A DNA stretch of 64,000 nucleotides from JAGQYH01 sp041393015 (GCA_041393015.1 JAWKKV010000001.1:496001-560000); one strand, 5' to 3'; counted from the stretch's first letter, positions 28,169-37,700 are shown. The notes: generated by a model from the letters alone, not told the origin. Made by a program: numbers and translations.

Positions 28169-28188
28169 TTAGTTGTTTTGACAACTAA
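28169..28188. promoter_or_regulatory. Palindromic candidate operator TTAGTTGT-TTTG-ACAACTAA
   Basis: A perfect 8-bp inverted repeat with a four-base centre overlaps the likely -33 region of the promoter at 28196. Symmetry, size and position fit a dimeric repressor such as a MarR-type regulator. No T-run follows, so it is not a standard terminator for nadD. No regulator gene lies nearby. Confidence 0.5.
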
Positions 28189-28195
28189 ATTGATG

Positions 28196-28203
28196 TAACT
28201 TTG
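28196..28203 (+). promoter_or_regulatory. -7 box TAACTTTG of the lysine-catabolism-like operon
   Basis: A perfect TAnnTTTG lies four bases before the ATG at 28208, with a TTG 20 bases upstream inside the palindrome at 28169-28188. The message would be nearly leaderless. Confidence 0.6.
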
Positions 28204-28207
28204 TTTT

Positions 28208-28759
28208 ATGAGATTAGATCATATTGCCTACAGAGTGCGCGATAGAAATAAGACGGCACAGTTCCTAATAAAGTGTTTGGGATATCGCTTAGCTGCTGAT
28301 TTGCCCGAAGGATTTGATATTCAATTTGAAGATGGATCACTAGCCAAATGTTTGGTTTTAGAGCCTTCTGAAAAAACTTTAGAGAATGCTCCATGGACGG
28401 CATTGACTTCCATAAATGGCATCGAAACGCAAGAATACCACATGCCTCCTGAAATTTTTGTTTCTGACGGCAGCAATGGTTCTGTTGTAAAGAGCTGGGT
28501 AGAAGCACGAGGTGGCGTTGGCGGCATTCATCATTTAGCTTATCAGGTAGCTTCTGTAGAAGACACTATGAAAGAATGGATCGAAAAAGGCTATGCTGAA
28601 TTTACAACAAACGAACCTTTAAAATGTCCGGAATTGACTCAGGTTTTCACTAAACCATCAGAGTTAACCGGCGTAATTTATGAGTTCATTGAGCGAGGAA
28701 AGCAAGGTTTCTGCAAAGACAATGTGAAAGACTTAATGGAAAGCACTAAAAATTTATAA
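28208..28759 (+). CDS. VOC (glyoxalase/dioxygenase-like) family protein
   Basis: This 183-residue protein has two half-repeats of the vicinal oxygen chelate fold: LDHIAYRVRDRNKTAQFL with a first His, and GGIHHLAYQVASVEDTMKEW with a second, plus the final Glu in GVIYEFIER. These are the expected metal ligands. It resembles short 4-hydroxyphenylpyruvate dioxygenase-like proteins. It lies two bases before the ALDH7 gene in an operon with a saccharopine dehydrogenase, so a role in amino acid catabolism is inferred. The substrate is unknown. Confidence 0.8.
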   Translation: MRLDHIAYRVRDRNKTAQFLIKCLGYRLAADLPEGFDIQFEDGSLAKCLVLEPSEKTLENAPWTALTSINGIETQEYHMPPEIFVSDGSNGSVVKSWVEARGGVGGIHHLAYQVASVEDTMKEWIEKGYAEFTTNEPLKCPELTQVFTKPSELTGVIYEFIERGKQGFCKDNVKDLMESTKNL

Positions 28760-28761
28760 TC

Positions 28762-30285
28762 ATGATACAAGAAATATTTAATGCCTTAGGAATTCAAGAC
28801 AGTAATAATGGCGCCTTTATTGGTGGAAGCGATTTTCAACCATCAGGTTTTGAGTCTATAATTACTTCTTACAATCCAACAACAGGAGAAAGATTAGCAG
28901 AAGTAAAAAGCTGTACCCTAGAAGACTATCATACCATCGTTGAGAAATCTGATGAAGTTTTCAAGAAATGGAGAATGTTGCCTGCGCCGGAAAGAGGTTT
29001 AATTATTAGAGACATGGCTAACATCTTAAGAGAAAACAAAGATGCTTTGGGCAGTTTAGTAAGTCTTGAAAACGGAAAAATTAAAGCAGAAGGCGATGGT
29101 GAAGTACAGGAAATGATCGACATTGCTGATTTTGCAGTAGGTTTATCTCGTCAATTATATGGTTTAACCATGCATTCTGAAAGACCGATGCATAGAATGT
29201 ACGAACAATGGCATCCATTGGGTAATGTTGGCATTATCAGTGCATTTAACTTCCCGGTTGCGGTTTGGGCATGGAATGCATTTTTAGCAGCCATTTGTGG
29301 AGACATCAGTATTTGGAAACCATCACCTAAAACACCATTAACCGCAGTAGCTATTCAACATTTATGCAATAAAGTATTGAAAGCTCATGGTTGGGAAGGT
29401 GTTTTCAATTTAGTCATTGGAGAAAATAAATCGGTTGGCGATACCATGATCAGAGATAAAAGAATTCCTTTGGTTTCTTTTACCGGATCAACTAAAGTGG
29501 GAAAATACATTTCTGCTGTCGTTCAAGAAAGAATGGGTAAAAACCTATTAGAATTAGGCGGAAATAATGCCTTAATCATTGATGAAACGGCCGATTTAAA
29601 ATTAGCGATTCCTGCTGTTGTTTTTGGCGCAGTAGGTACTGCCGGACAAAGATGTACGAGCACAAGAAGAGTATTTATACATGCTTCTAAATTTGATGAG
29701 TTAAAAAATACCTTGGTAAAAGCCTACGATCAAGTTAGAATTGGTGATCCTTTAGATAAGAACACTTTAATGGGACCATTAATCGATGAATCTTCGGTAA
29801 AAAATTATCAAAATGCCATTGATCAAGCCATTGAACAAGGCGGCACTGTATTGTGTGGTAACGAAGTGTTGGACAGAAAAGGTCATTTTGTAAAACCAAC
29901 TATTATAGAAATACATCACGATGCAGCCATTGTTTTAGAAGAAACTTTTGCTCCCATTTTATACTTGATAAAAATTGATAGTTTAGATCAAGCGATTGAA
30001 TACAACAATGAAGTGGCTCAAGGATTATCCTCTGCGCTATTTACAGATAGTTTAAAAAATGCAGAGCGATTCTTATCGCATTCAGGTAGTGATTGTGGCA
30101 TTGCTAACGTTAATATTGGTACTTCAGGAGCAGAAATTGGTGGCGCTTTCGGTGGCGAAAAAGAAACCGGCGGTGGAAGAGAATCAGGATCTGATGCTTG
30201 GAGAATTTACATGCGTAGACAAACCAATACAATTAATTGGAGTAACGATTTGCCATTGGCTCAAGGTATTAAATTTGATTTTTAA
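28762..30285 (+). CDS. Aldehyde dehydrogenase, ALDH7 (aminoadipate-semialdehyde dehydrogenase) type
   Basis: This 507-residue enzyme has the full ALDH fold. Catalytic Cys is in AGQRCTSTRR, the general-base Glu in LLELGGNNAL, and the NAD loop in SFTGSTKVGKYI. The segment HSERPMHRMYEQWHPLGNVG, rather than the generic ALDH sequence, marks the ALDH7/antiquitin subgroup, which oxidises 2-aminoadipate 6-semialdehyde in lysine breakdown. The next gene, a saccharopine dehydrogenase, makes exactly that semialdehyde, which supports the assignment. Confidence 0.93.
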   Translation: MIQEIFNALGIQDSNNGAFIGGSDFQPSGFESIITSYNPTTGERLAEVKSCTLEDYHTIVEKSDEVFKKWRMLPAPERGLIIRDMANILRENKDALGSLVSLENGKIKAEGDGEVQEMIDIADFAVGLSRQLYGLTMHSERPMHRMYEQWHPLGNVGIISAFNFPVAVWAWNAFLAAICGDISIWKPSPKTPLTAVAIQHLCNKVLKAHGWEGVFNLVIGENKSVGDTMIRDKRIPLVSFTGSTKVGKYISAVVQERMGKNLLELGGNNALIIDETADLKLAIPAVVFGAVGTAGQRCTSTRRVFIHASKFDELKNTLVKAYDQVRIGDPLDKNTLMGPLIDESSVKNYQNAIDQAIEQGGTVLCGNEVLDRKGHFVKPTIIEIHHDAAIVLEETFAPILYLIKIDSLDQAIEYNNEVAQGLSSALFTDSLKNAERFLSHSGSDCGIANVNIGTSGAEIGGAFGGEKETGGGRESGSDAWRIYMRRQTNTINWSNDLPLAQGIKFDF

Positions 30286-30344
30286 TCCATCTACATCATT
30301 CAAATCTGAAAGACTTTAAATAATTTCAGGTTAAAACATAACAA

Positions 30345-31682
30345 ATGAAAAACATCCTTATCATAGGTGCTGGGAGGTCTTGCTCTTCAATGATTCGTTA
30401 TTTTTTACAAAATGCGGAACAAGAGAATTGGACGATCCATGTTGGAGATATGGATGTAAAGATGGCACAAGAAAAAGTGGGTAATCACCCCAGAGGAAAA
30501 GCTTTTCAGTTTAATGCATTAGATCCTGCACAAAGAGATAAGGCATTTAAGAATGTTGATTTAATCGTGTCGATGTTGCCGGCGCATTTGCATATTGAAA
30601 TTGCAAAAGATTGTATTGCCAAAAAGATCAATTTGATTACTCCTTCTTATATTTCTCCTGAAATGCAAGCTTTAGATAAAGATGCCCAAGCTGCCGATAT
30701 CATTATCATGAATGAAATTGGTGTCGACCCGGGAATAGATCACATGAGTGCCAAAAAAGTATTGGATAAAATTGAAGCGGAAGGTGGAGAAATTACTTGC
30801 TTTGAATCCTTCACCGGTGGATTAGTCGCGCCAGAAAGCGATGACAACCCCTGGAATTATAAGTTTACTTGGAATCCTAGAAATGTCGTTTTAGCCGGAC
30901 AAGGAAGTGCTTCCAAATTTATTCAAGAAGGACAATACAAATACATTCCCTACCATAAATTGTTTAGAAGAACGGAGATTATTGATATTGAAGGATATGG
31001 TAAATTTGAAGGCTATGCCAACAGAGATTCTTTAAAATATAGAGCAGTTTATGGCTTGCATCATATTCCAACCATTTATAGAGGAACTTTAAGAAGAGTA
31101 GGTTTTTGTAGAGCATGGAATGTTTTTGTTCAATTGGGTGCTACTGATGATAGCTATATTTTAGAAGGCTCAAAAGATATGACCAAAAGGCAATTTATTA
31201 ACTCCTTTTTGTCTTATAACCCACACGACTCCGTAGAGCTAAAGCTGCGTTATTATCTTAAAATTGAACAAGATGATATCATTTGGGATAAATTAGTTTG
31301 GTTAGGCATTTTTGATCACACACCTTTAGGTATTGAAGAAGATAAAACGCCCGCACAGATCTTACAAAAGATTTTAGAAGAAAAATGGACGTTAGCTCCA
31401 CACGACAAAGACATGATTGTAATGTGGCATAAATTCGGTTACACTGTTAAAGGAGAACGAAAATGGGTAAACTCCTCAATGGTTTATATTGGAGAAGATC
31501 AAACCTATACCGCCATGAGTGAAACGGTAGGATTACCGGTAGCCATTTGCGCTAAGATGATTTTAAATGGCACCATTCAATCAAAAGGCGTTCATTTACC
31601 GATAACGAAAGAAATCTACGATCCGGTTTTAAATGAATTGGCTGAGCATGGTGTTCGATTTGTTGAGCAAGAAGTGAGTTAA
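30345..31682 (+). CDS. Saccharopine dehydrogenase (glutamate-forming, Lys9-like)
   Basis: This 445-residue protein begins with a Rossmann fold (NILIIGAGRSCSSMIRYFL) and continues with the saccharopine dehydrogenase signature (NEIGVDPGIDHMSAKKVLD, then FTGGLVAPESDDNPWNYKF). It corresponds to the half of animal LKR/SDH that splits saccharopine into glutamate and aminoadipate semialdehyde. The preceding gene would oxidise that product. The lysine-ketoglutarate reductase half is not encoded in this window, so it must lie elsewhere or the pathway differs. Confidence 0.92.
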   Translation: MKNILIIGAGRSCSSMIRYFLQNAEQENWTIHVGDMDVKMAQEKVGNHPRGKAFQFNALDPAQRDKAFKNVDLIVSMLPAHLHIEIAKDCIAKKINLITPSYISPEMQALDKDAQAADIIIMNEIGVDPGIDHMSAKKVLDKIEAEGGEITCFESFTGGLVAPESDDNPWNYKFTWNPRNVVLAGQGSASKFIQEGQYKYIPYHKLFRRTEIIDIEGYGKFEGYANRDSLKYRAVYGLHHIPTIYRGTLRRVGFCRAWNVFVQLGATDDSYILEGSKDMTKRQFINSFLSYNPHDSVELKLRYYLKIEQDDIIWDKLVWLGIFDHTPLGIEEDKTPAQILQKILEEKWTLAPHDKDMIVMWHKFGYTVKGERKWVNSSMVYIGEDQTYTAMSETVGLPVAICAKMILNGTIQSKGVHLPITKEIYDPVLNELAEHGVRFVEQEVS

Positions 31683-31783
31683 ATCGAAAATACTCCTCAA
31701 TAAATCGATTCTATAGCTTTTTTAAGTATGATTTTTCTATTTTGGCATGTAATTTGAAACAACTAATGCAAAAACAACTAATC

Positions 31784-32353
31784 ATGAGAAAATTAATTAT
31801 GACATTTACAATGCTAGCTTTTGTGGCAATGGGCTGCATGAATGCACAGCAAGGACAAGGTCAATACATGCATACTGGCACCTATACCTTACAATTTGAC
31901 GATAACGTAAAAATTAAAATAGGTGGAGCAGCACAGGACCAATCTTCTAAACAATGGCAAAATGGTGGCAAAGTAGGCAACACTGAAATTAGTGGTGAAG
32001 ACTTCAAGAAAATGCAAGAAGCTACCTCTAGCCAATTTAAGTTTGAAATTGAAAGCAAGTCAATTGGAACCTTACACAAGATTAAAGTAACTGACCTTAG
32101 CAATGGTAAAACTGTTAACGGTATTTACGATGAAAGAAAAAATGAATTTACTTTTGGATCATCTAAAAGTACTAATGCTGGAAACGGTGCTGGTAAAGTT
32201 GAAATTGGAGTGATCAAAGGGAAACTAGATATTGATTCAAGTACTATTACAGATGGTAAATACGAAGTTGGATTTATTGCAGGTAAAGCTCCTGTATTAG
32301 TTTCAGCAAGTGCAACATTTACCTTTACAGGTTCAGCAAAAGCTGCAAAGTAA
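31784..32353 (+). CDS. Exported protein with lipoprotein-like signal
   Basis: The ATG at 31784 starts MRKLIMTFTMLAFVAMGC, a signal peptide with a possible lipidated Cys at 18; the open frame upstream starts at a TTG and adds only non-signal residues. The mature protein (about 170 residues) is rich in Gly, Lys, Thr and Ser, with alternating strands (KVEIGVIKGKLDIDSSTI). I do not recognise the family. A strong terminator follows at 32377, so this is probably a well-expressed single-gene unit. Confidence 0.7.
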   Translation: MRKLIMTFTMLAFVAMGCMNAQQGQGQYMHTGTYTLQFDDNVKIKIGGAAQDQSSKQWQNGGKVGNTEISGEDFKKMQEATSSQFKFEIESKSIGTLHKIKVTDLSNGKTVNGIYDERKNEFTFGSSKSTNAGNGAGKVEIGVIKGKLDIDSSTITDGKYEVGFIAGKAPVLVSASATFTFTGSAKAAK

Positions 32354-32376
32354 ACAAACTAAAATATTAAAAATTG

Positions 32377-32410
32377 AAAAGCATCCGTCATTTGGCGGAT
32401 GCTTTTTTTT
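32377..32410 (+). terminator. Strong rho-independent terminator
   Basis: AAAAGCATCCG pairs with CGGATGCTTTT around an eight-base loop, followed by a run of T. It closes the gene ending at 32353. Confidence 0.85.
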
Positions 32411-32441
32411 GTTCTTAAATTAATATTTACTCTTGCCCACA

Positions 32442-32951
32442 CTATTCCATTCTATCTTTTGTTTTAGCATCCAAGATTTGCAACATCGTAGGAATTCTAA
32501 AATTTCCATGCATTGATTGAATAAGTTTTTTCGCTTTTAGCAAATCAACTCCTTTAGCCGAAATATATAAGGGCTTTTTACTCTCTCCTCTGAAAAGCTC
32601 CACGACATTCTTATCATTACCGAAGAAGCTAGTTTTAGCGACTCCAATGATTGGAATTTTCTCATCCAATGCTTCATAGAGATAGCCACCCAAACCGAGT
32701 TTCCCATCATCATCTAACACAACAAAACTATCTACAATAATGTATTTTACTTCCTCCAATGCAACTCGTTTCAATAAACTAAGGATACAAGGTAATTCTC
32801 GTTTATAAAATGCTCCAGGTTCATACTCTTCTACATCTTTTAAGATCTCTCGATAGACAATCATTGGCGTTTCATCTGACCAATTTGCCAAACCCAAACC
32901 AACCGTTTTTGCTTTATTATTGTAATAGTATGTGTCAAAGGCTAAGATCAT
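32442..32951 (-). CDS. Endonuclease V-like protein
   Basis: This 169-residue protein follows the endonuclease V pattern in shortened form. The first Asp is in ILAFDTYYY, the family's Y-x-PG-x-x-x-x-RE-x-P is seen as YEPGAFYKRELP, a second Asp lies in IIVDSFVVLDDDG, and GLGGYLYEALDEKIPIIGVA precedes the Lys of VAKTSFFG. Endonuclease V cleaves DNA or RNA near inosine. The usual VDGHG is altered to a longer acidic loop, so activity may be changed. Its ATG overlaps the stop of the M42 peptidase gene by one base. Confidence 0.7.
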   Translation of the reverse strand: MILAFDTYYYNNKAKTVGLGLANWSDETPMIVYREILKDVEEYEPGAFYKRELPCILSLLKRVALEEVKYIIVDSFVVLDDDGKLGLGGYLYEALDEKIPIIGVAKTSFFGNDKNVVELFRGESKKPLYISAKGVDLLKAKKLIQSMHGNFRIPTMLQILDAKTKDRME

Positions 32952-33961
32952 TATTCAATCGCATCAATATAGGCCAAACACAAATCAATAGTGGCTTCAA
33001 TGCCTTTGATATGCGTTCTCTCTGTACCATGCGATGCAGCAACGCCCATTCCAATCAAACCTACTCTGAAATCCTTTCCTGCTCTTAAAGCAGCAGAACC
33101 ATCTGAGCCATAAAATGGATAGACATCAACTTTATAAGGAATATTATTTTTCTCTGCTAAGTCAACCAACTTTTTTCTAAAGTTATAATCGTACGGACCG
33201 GAAGAATCTTTCGCACAAATAGAACAACTCACTTCATTGCCTTGACAATCATCCCCTAAAACGCCCATATCAATGACCAAAAGTTCTTCAATCGCATCAG
33301 AATAACCGACGGTGCCACCATGTCCAACTTCTTCGTAATTTGAAAAGAATATTTCTACAGGTGCTTCTTTGCCTTGCTCTTTTAATCGCCTGGCAATTTC
33401 AAACAAAACAAAACAACCTGCTTTATTATCTAAAAACCTTGATTTAATAAATCCACTTTCTAATTGCTGATACTTTACATCTACACAAATAATATCACCG
33501 ACACCAATACCTAATTTTTCAATATCTTCTTTGGTATACACTTCTTCATCCAATCTAACATGCATGCTTTTGGTAGACCGTTCCGTTTTTTCCTTTTCTC
33601 TGTTGGCATGTACAGAAGGGTTGTTCAATAGAATCGTTCCGGTAAAAGTTTTTCCAGAATGTGTGATGATCTTTACATATTCTCCTTCTGCACCAGTTAA
33701 AGACAAACCACCTAATAATGAGAAAGCCAAAGTTCCATTCGCTTTAATACCAGAAACGATGGCTCCTAAAGTATCTACATGACCGGCAATGGCAGCTTTA
33801 GGATTTTTACCTAACGCGCATCTTACTGCGCCTTTGTTGGTATATTCCGGTTGATAACCATAACTGGTTAACAAATCAAAAATGTATTTACAAGCATTAT
33901 CTGTGTAACCTGTTGGCGAATCAATAGCAATTAACTCTTTGAGTGTATTGTAGTTATTCAT
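32951..33961 (-). CDS. M42 family metallopeptidase
   Basis: This 336-residue protein has the metal ligands of M42 aminopeptidases: AGHVDTLG (His and Asp), FLDNKAGCF, YEEVGHGG (catalytic and ligand Glu), IDMGVLG and a final SHGTERTH. M42 enzymes are large cytosolic complexes that remove residues from peptides. I chose the ATG at 33961, which begins directly with the conserved start NNYNTLKELIAIDSPTGYT-like segment (shown here in parts); the frame upstream adds only seven residues. It is coupled by a TAATG overlap to the endonuclease V-like gene. Confidence 0.88.
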   Translation of the reverse strand: MNNYNTLKELIAIDSPTGYTDNACKYIFDLLTSYGYQPEYTNKGAVRCALGKNPKAAIAGHVDTLGAIVSGIKANGTLAFSLLGGLSLTGAEGEYVKIITHSGKTFTGTILLNNPSVHANREKEKTERSTKSMHVRLDEEVYTKEDIEKLGIGVGDIICVDVKYQQLESGFIKSRFLDNKAGCFVLFEIARRLKEQGKEAPVEIFFSNYEEVGHGGTVGYSDAIEELLVIDMGVLGDDCQGNEVSCSICAKDSSGPYDYNFRKKLVDLAEKNNIPYKVDVYPFYGSDGSAALRAGKDFRVGLIGMGVAASHGTERTHIKGIEATIDLCLAYIDAIE

Positions 33962-34072
33962 AGTTTGAAATTCTACCCTCAAAATTAGAACAATTATGAG
34001 AAAAAGAATGCCAATCTATTCTGTTGGTTACTTGTTGGTGATAATATTAGAAGCGTTATGAAGGCTTCTTTT

Positions 34073-34295
34073 GACACGAATTGCACAAATTTCTATGATT
34101 ACATAAGTTAGTTTGATTGACATTTTACTTCAATTGGCAATCATTTCTCTTCTGTCTTCTAGTTTTTACATTAAAAAGATAATTACATGGATTTTTACCA
34201 CCAAAGCGGTAAGTCAATCTGTGAGATTGAAAAAGCTTTTAAAATTAGCAGTTCTAATCATTAATAATATCTGAGTAATTTGTGAAATTAGTATC
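34073..34295. mobile_element. MITE-like non-coding element, copy B
   Basis: This 223-bp element is the diverged partner of 8199-8425. Its terminal inverted repeats are GACACGAATTGCACAAATT and, on the other strand at the right end, GATACTAATTTCACAAATT (16 of 19 identical). The internal hairpin at 34195-34212 is TTACCAC-CAAA-GCGGTAA; relative to copy A one pair changes from G-C to A-T on both sides. It has no reading frame. It fills most of the 33962-34399 gap; I see nothing else there apart from the TTGTTGGTG half-palindrome at 34032-34040. Confidence 0.6.
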
Positions 34296-34399
34296 CGTTT
34301 TGGAAGAATTAATTTTTGGGTCTATTTATAATACCGAAAAGGAAATCTATTGACATAATTAACCTCGTCATTATAAATTCCTAGTAAAATCAGTTGGAT

Positions 34400-34702
34400 T
34401 TATGCTGCCACTATTTTACCAATTGTTTTGATCTTACTGAGTTCATCTTTTTTAGAATGGCTCTCCGTTTCTATATCAAATTCAATTTGCAGCCAAAGCC
34501 AATATTTGGCAGAGTTGCCGAAGAATCGGCTTAATCTTAAAGCGATATCTGCATTGATCTTATCATTTCCTTTGAGCAATGCATCCACTCTCGTTAATGG
34601 CATAAAAGTGCTTTTTGAAAGTTCACAGCTACTTATTTTAAAAGGCTCTAAAAATTCCTTTGAAAGCACTTCTCCGGCATGTTTATAATTAGGGTTTATC
34701 AT
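34400..34702 (-). CDS. HigA-type XRE antitoxin (orphan)
   Basis: This 100-residue protein matches HigA in layout: HAGEVLSKEFLEPFKISSCE, helix-turn-helix, KGNDKINADIALRLSRFFG, then NSAKYWLWLQIEFDIE. The DNA-binding turn has drifted from the family consensus. No HigB/RelE toxin gene lies on either side: upstream, 12 bases away, is the large PKD protein and downstream is the repeat element. It may be a leftover antitoxin, a regulator recruited to the upstream gene's transcript, or part of a split pair. Confidence 0.8.
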   Translation of the reverse strand: MINPNYKHAGEVLSKEFLEPFKISSCELSKSTFMPLTRVDALLKGNDKINADIALRLSRFFGNSAKYWLWLQIEFDIETESHSKKDELSKIKTIGKIVAA

Positions 34703-34714
34703 GTTTAATTTTAT

Positions 34715-37700
34715 TTATCTAATAAGCACCAATGTGCCCACTGTATGTACTTCCTTTTTTTCTTCGATACTATTCTCGTTGCCTCCCCATGAAAAACCGT
34801 TGTCGAACATGGCTCTGATTTTCCAAACGTAATTATCTTGCGGCATATCTTTTCCTTTATAGGTTCCATCCCATCCTTCTACCGGTTGTCCATCTTCTAA
34901 TAAAGTAGTTCTAAACAACAACTCTCCATAAGTAGAATAGATTTCCATTTCATACTCAATTAGTGCTACACCTTTGGGTTTAAAAATAGAAGCCTCACTC
35001 ATATCTCCTAAAATTGGACTCAATGCATTCGGCACAAACAACTTCCCAAAGAACTCCACCATAACAGGTTTGATAATGGAATCAATACATCCAAAATCAT
35101 TTTCAGCCACTAATAAAACAGAATATGGCCCCGAATGAACATATTGATGGGTTGGATTTTCTTCTTCGTAAGAAAAATCATCATCGCCAAAATTCCATAT
35201 AAAATCTGAAGCATCTGTACTTAAGTTATTAAATGATACAATTCCTTCTAAAATTTCTGTTTCATTTTGAGAATATTCAAAATCTGCCGTTGGCGTACCA
35301 AATACTTCAATTACATCTTGCTTTACAATAGTATCGAAACAAAATTTATCATTGTCAGTAATCAGTGATACATTATAACTCCCACTTTCTTGATAAAAAT
35401 TGACAGGATTCTCTACAAATGATTTTTTACCATTTCCAAAATCCCATTCAAAATTCTCACCTGTGCTTTGATTGATAAATTGAATACTAGATCCTTCACA
35501 TATTCTATTTTCATCGGTATCAAATTGAGCAATAGGTTTATCTACTATTTCAATTGATTTGGTGACCGTATTCTCACATAAGTTACCGCCAGTAGCCGTT
35601 AATGAAACATTGAATAAACCATCGCTTGTAAATATGTGTTGTGGATTTTGTAAATCGGAAGTAATGCCGTCATCAAAACTCCATTCGTATCCAATACCGC
35701 CTTGTGTTTGGTTCGTAAATTGAACCGATGACAACTCACATACTCTATCCGGCATTGTAAAATTCGCTTCCGGACTAGTAAAGACTTCAATTTGAAAAGT
35801 AGAAGTGTCTTCGCTACATCCATTATCAACCGCTAATTGAATGTTATAAAAGCCGGCATCTGTATAAGTATGAATAATGGTATCCGCCAAAGATGTATTT
35901 CCATCTCCTAAATCCCAATAAGGTTGTGCTCCAAAAGATGAGAAATTAATGAGCGTGACATCCAAAGGCTCGCATCCTCTGATATTATCGATATTAAAAA
36001 AAGATCTTACATCAACGGATTTAACAATGATATCCTTTTTAGCCGTATCGGTTCCACAAACATTGGATGCAAACAACGTTATTGTATAAGTCGTATCACT
36101 GAAGCTCGTTTCATAATATTGCGGTTTAGGATCTTTAGAATTAGATGTTTTACCATTTCCAAAATCCCAGAAATAACTAGTTGGTGAATTGTAACTCACA
36201 TTATTGATTAATACTGAATCTTCTTGACAGTATTGATTAAAATTGGTTCCAAATCGGGCTTCCGGTGCTTTGGAAACTAAAATACTATCGGTAAAAGAAT
36301 CCTCTCCGCACTGATTTATACTAGTTAAGGTTACATAGTAAGTTGTATCAAAAAATGTTCCCGGAAGGAAAGCGATATTTTGTGGATTTTGTGCCGTAGA
36401 ACTTTGTCCGTTGCCTAAATCCCATTGCACGTTTTCAATATGTCCTGACGATGTATTGGTAAAACTTACTTGTAAAGCATTACATCCATTCGGCACATCA
36501 ATAGTATAGTTAGATGTTGGGATAGTAATGATCTCAATTTGAATAGAATCTGACACTACACAACCACTTTGAATTACTTCCGCTGTTACTGTAAAAATTC
36601 CTGCTGTTGAATAGCTATAGTTTACACTTGCTCCCGTTAAAGAATTGCCATCACCAAAATTCCAGTTAACAGTTGCAGCTGGATCAACATTTAAGGTAAA
36701 ATCAATGCTTTCATTTAAACAAGCAGTATCTGGCAAGTTAAAAGTTATTGTTGGAATGTCTAAAACATCAACATTTTTGAAAATAGTATCTCTACAGCCA
36801 AGAATGGGTTCAGCAAATGTATAGCCCACTTCATTTAATCCTACTTGACTTAAAGCAGGATCGAATATTCCAGTTGTGCCATTTGTTACCGCATCACCAA
36901 TCCATGTTCCACCTGCTGGTGTATTCCCGGTTAAAATCAATTCATTTGCATTGATACAAGTGGTTTGATCAGTGCCGGCACTTAAATTGTCTACACTTAT
37001 CACCTCCACATTTATATTATCCGTGAAAAAGCAAATGCCATTATCATAAGTATAGGTCAACTCTACATTGCTTTGACTTACTAAGGAAGGATCAAAAATA
37101 TTAGTTCCTACCACTCCTTCTCCAGACCAAACGCCACTTGCGGGACTTCCCACTAGAGTTATTGGTGCATCGTTAAAACAGATTTGAAGGTTTGCTCCTG
37201 CATCAATATCAACCGGTTCAGATAGGTTAAAAGATTCTGATTTGGTAGTTGCTCCACAAACATTATAGGCAGATGCTGAAATAGTATAATTTCCAGAGCC
37301 AGTAAAAGTAACCGGTGGCGGATTTGTTCCTGTATAAGTAGCAGGTATTCCACCTGTAAAAGTCCAAACAACAGAATCGGGATTGCCTGTAAATACAAAT
37401 GTTTCGTCATAAACAAAGGTGTCTGCACAAACATTTCCTAATGCAGGAATATCAAACAAAACTTTAGCATTAATATCAAAAGTAGTATCCCATTGTGGAT
37501 TGCCACAAGCATTACTCACCGTTAATGTTACTGTATATTGTCCATTATTATTAAACTCAATGTTAGGTTCAAAAGAACTGCTAGAAGTTCCATTTAAGAA
37601 ATTGACTCCACCTGATGGGGAAACACTCCAATTGTATGTCACAGAACTATCTTGCGTAGATAGATTAGTAAATGTTGCGATTGTTGGTGCACAACTATTA

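Noticed and set aside
28169..28188. A terminator for nadD
   Set aside because: The hairpin lacks a T-run and overlaps the -33 region of the following operon's promoter, so an operator is the better reading, though a weak terminator is not excluded.
34300..34720. A complete higBA toxin-antitoxin module
   Set aside because: Only the HigA-like antitoxin is present. I found no RelE/HigB-like frame upstream, downstream or on the opposite strand.
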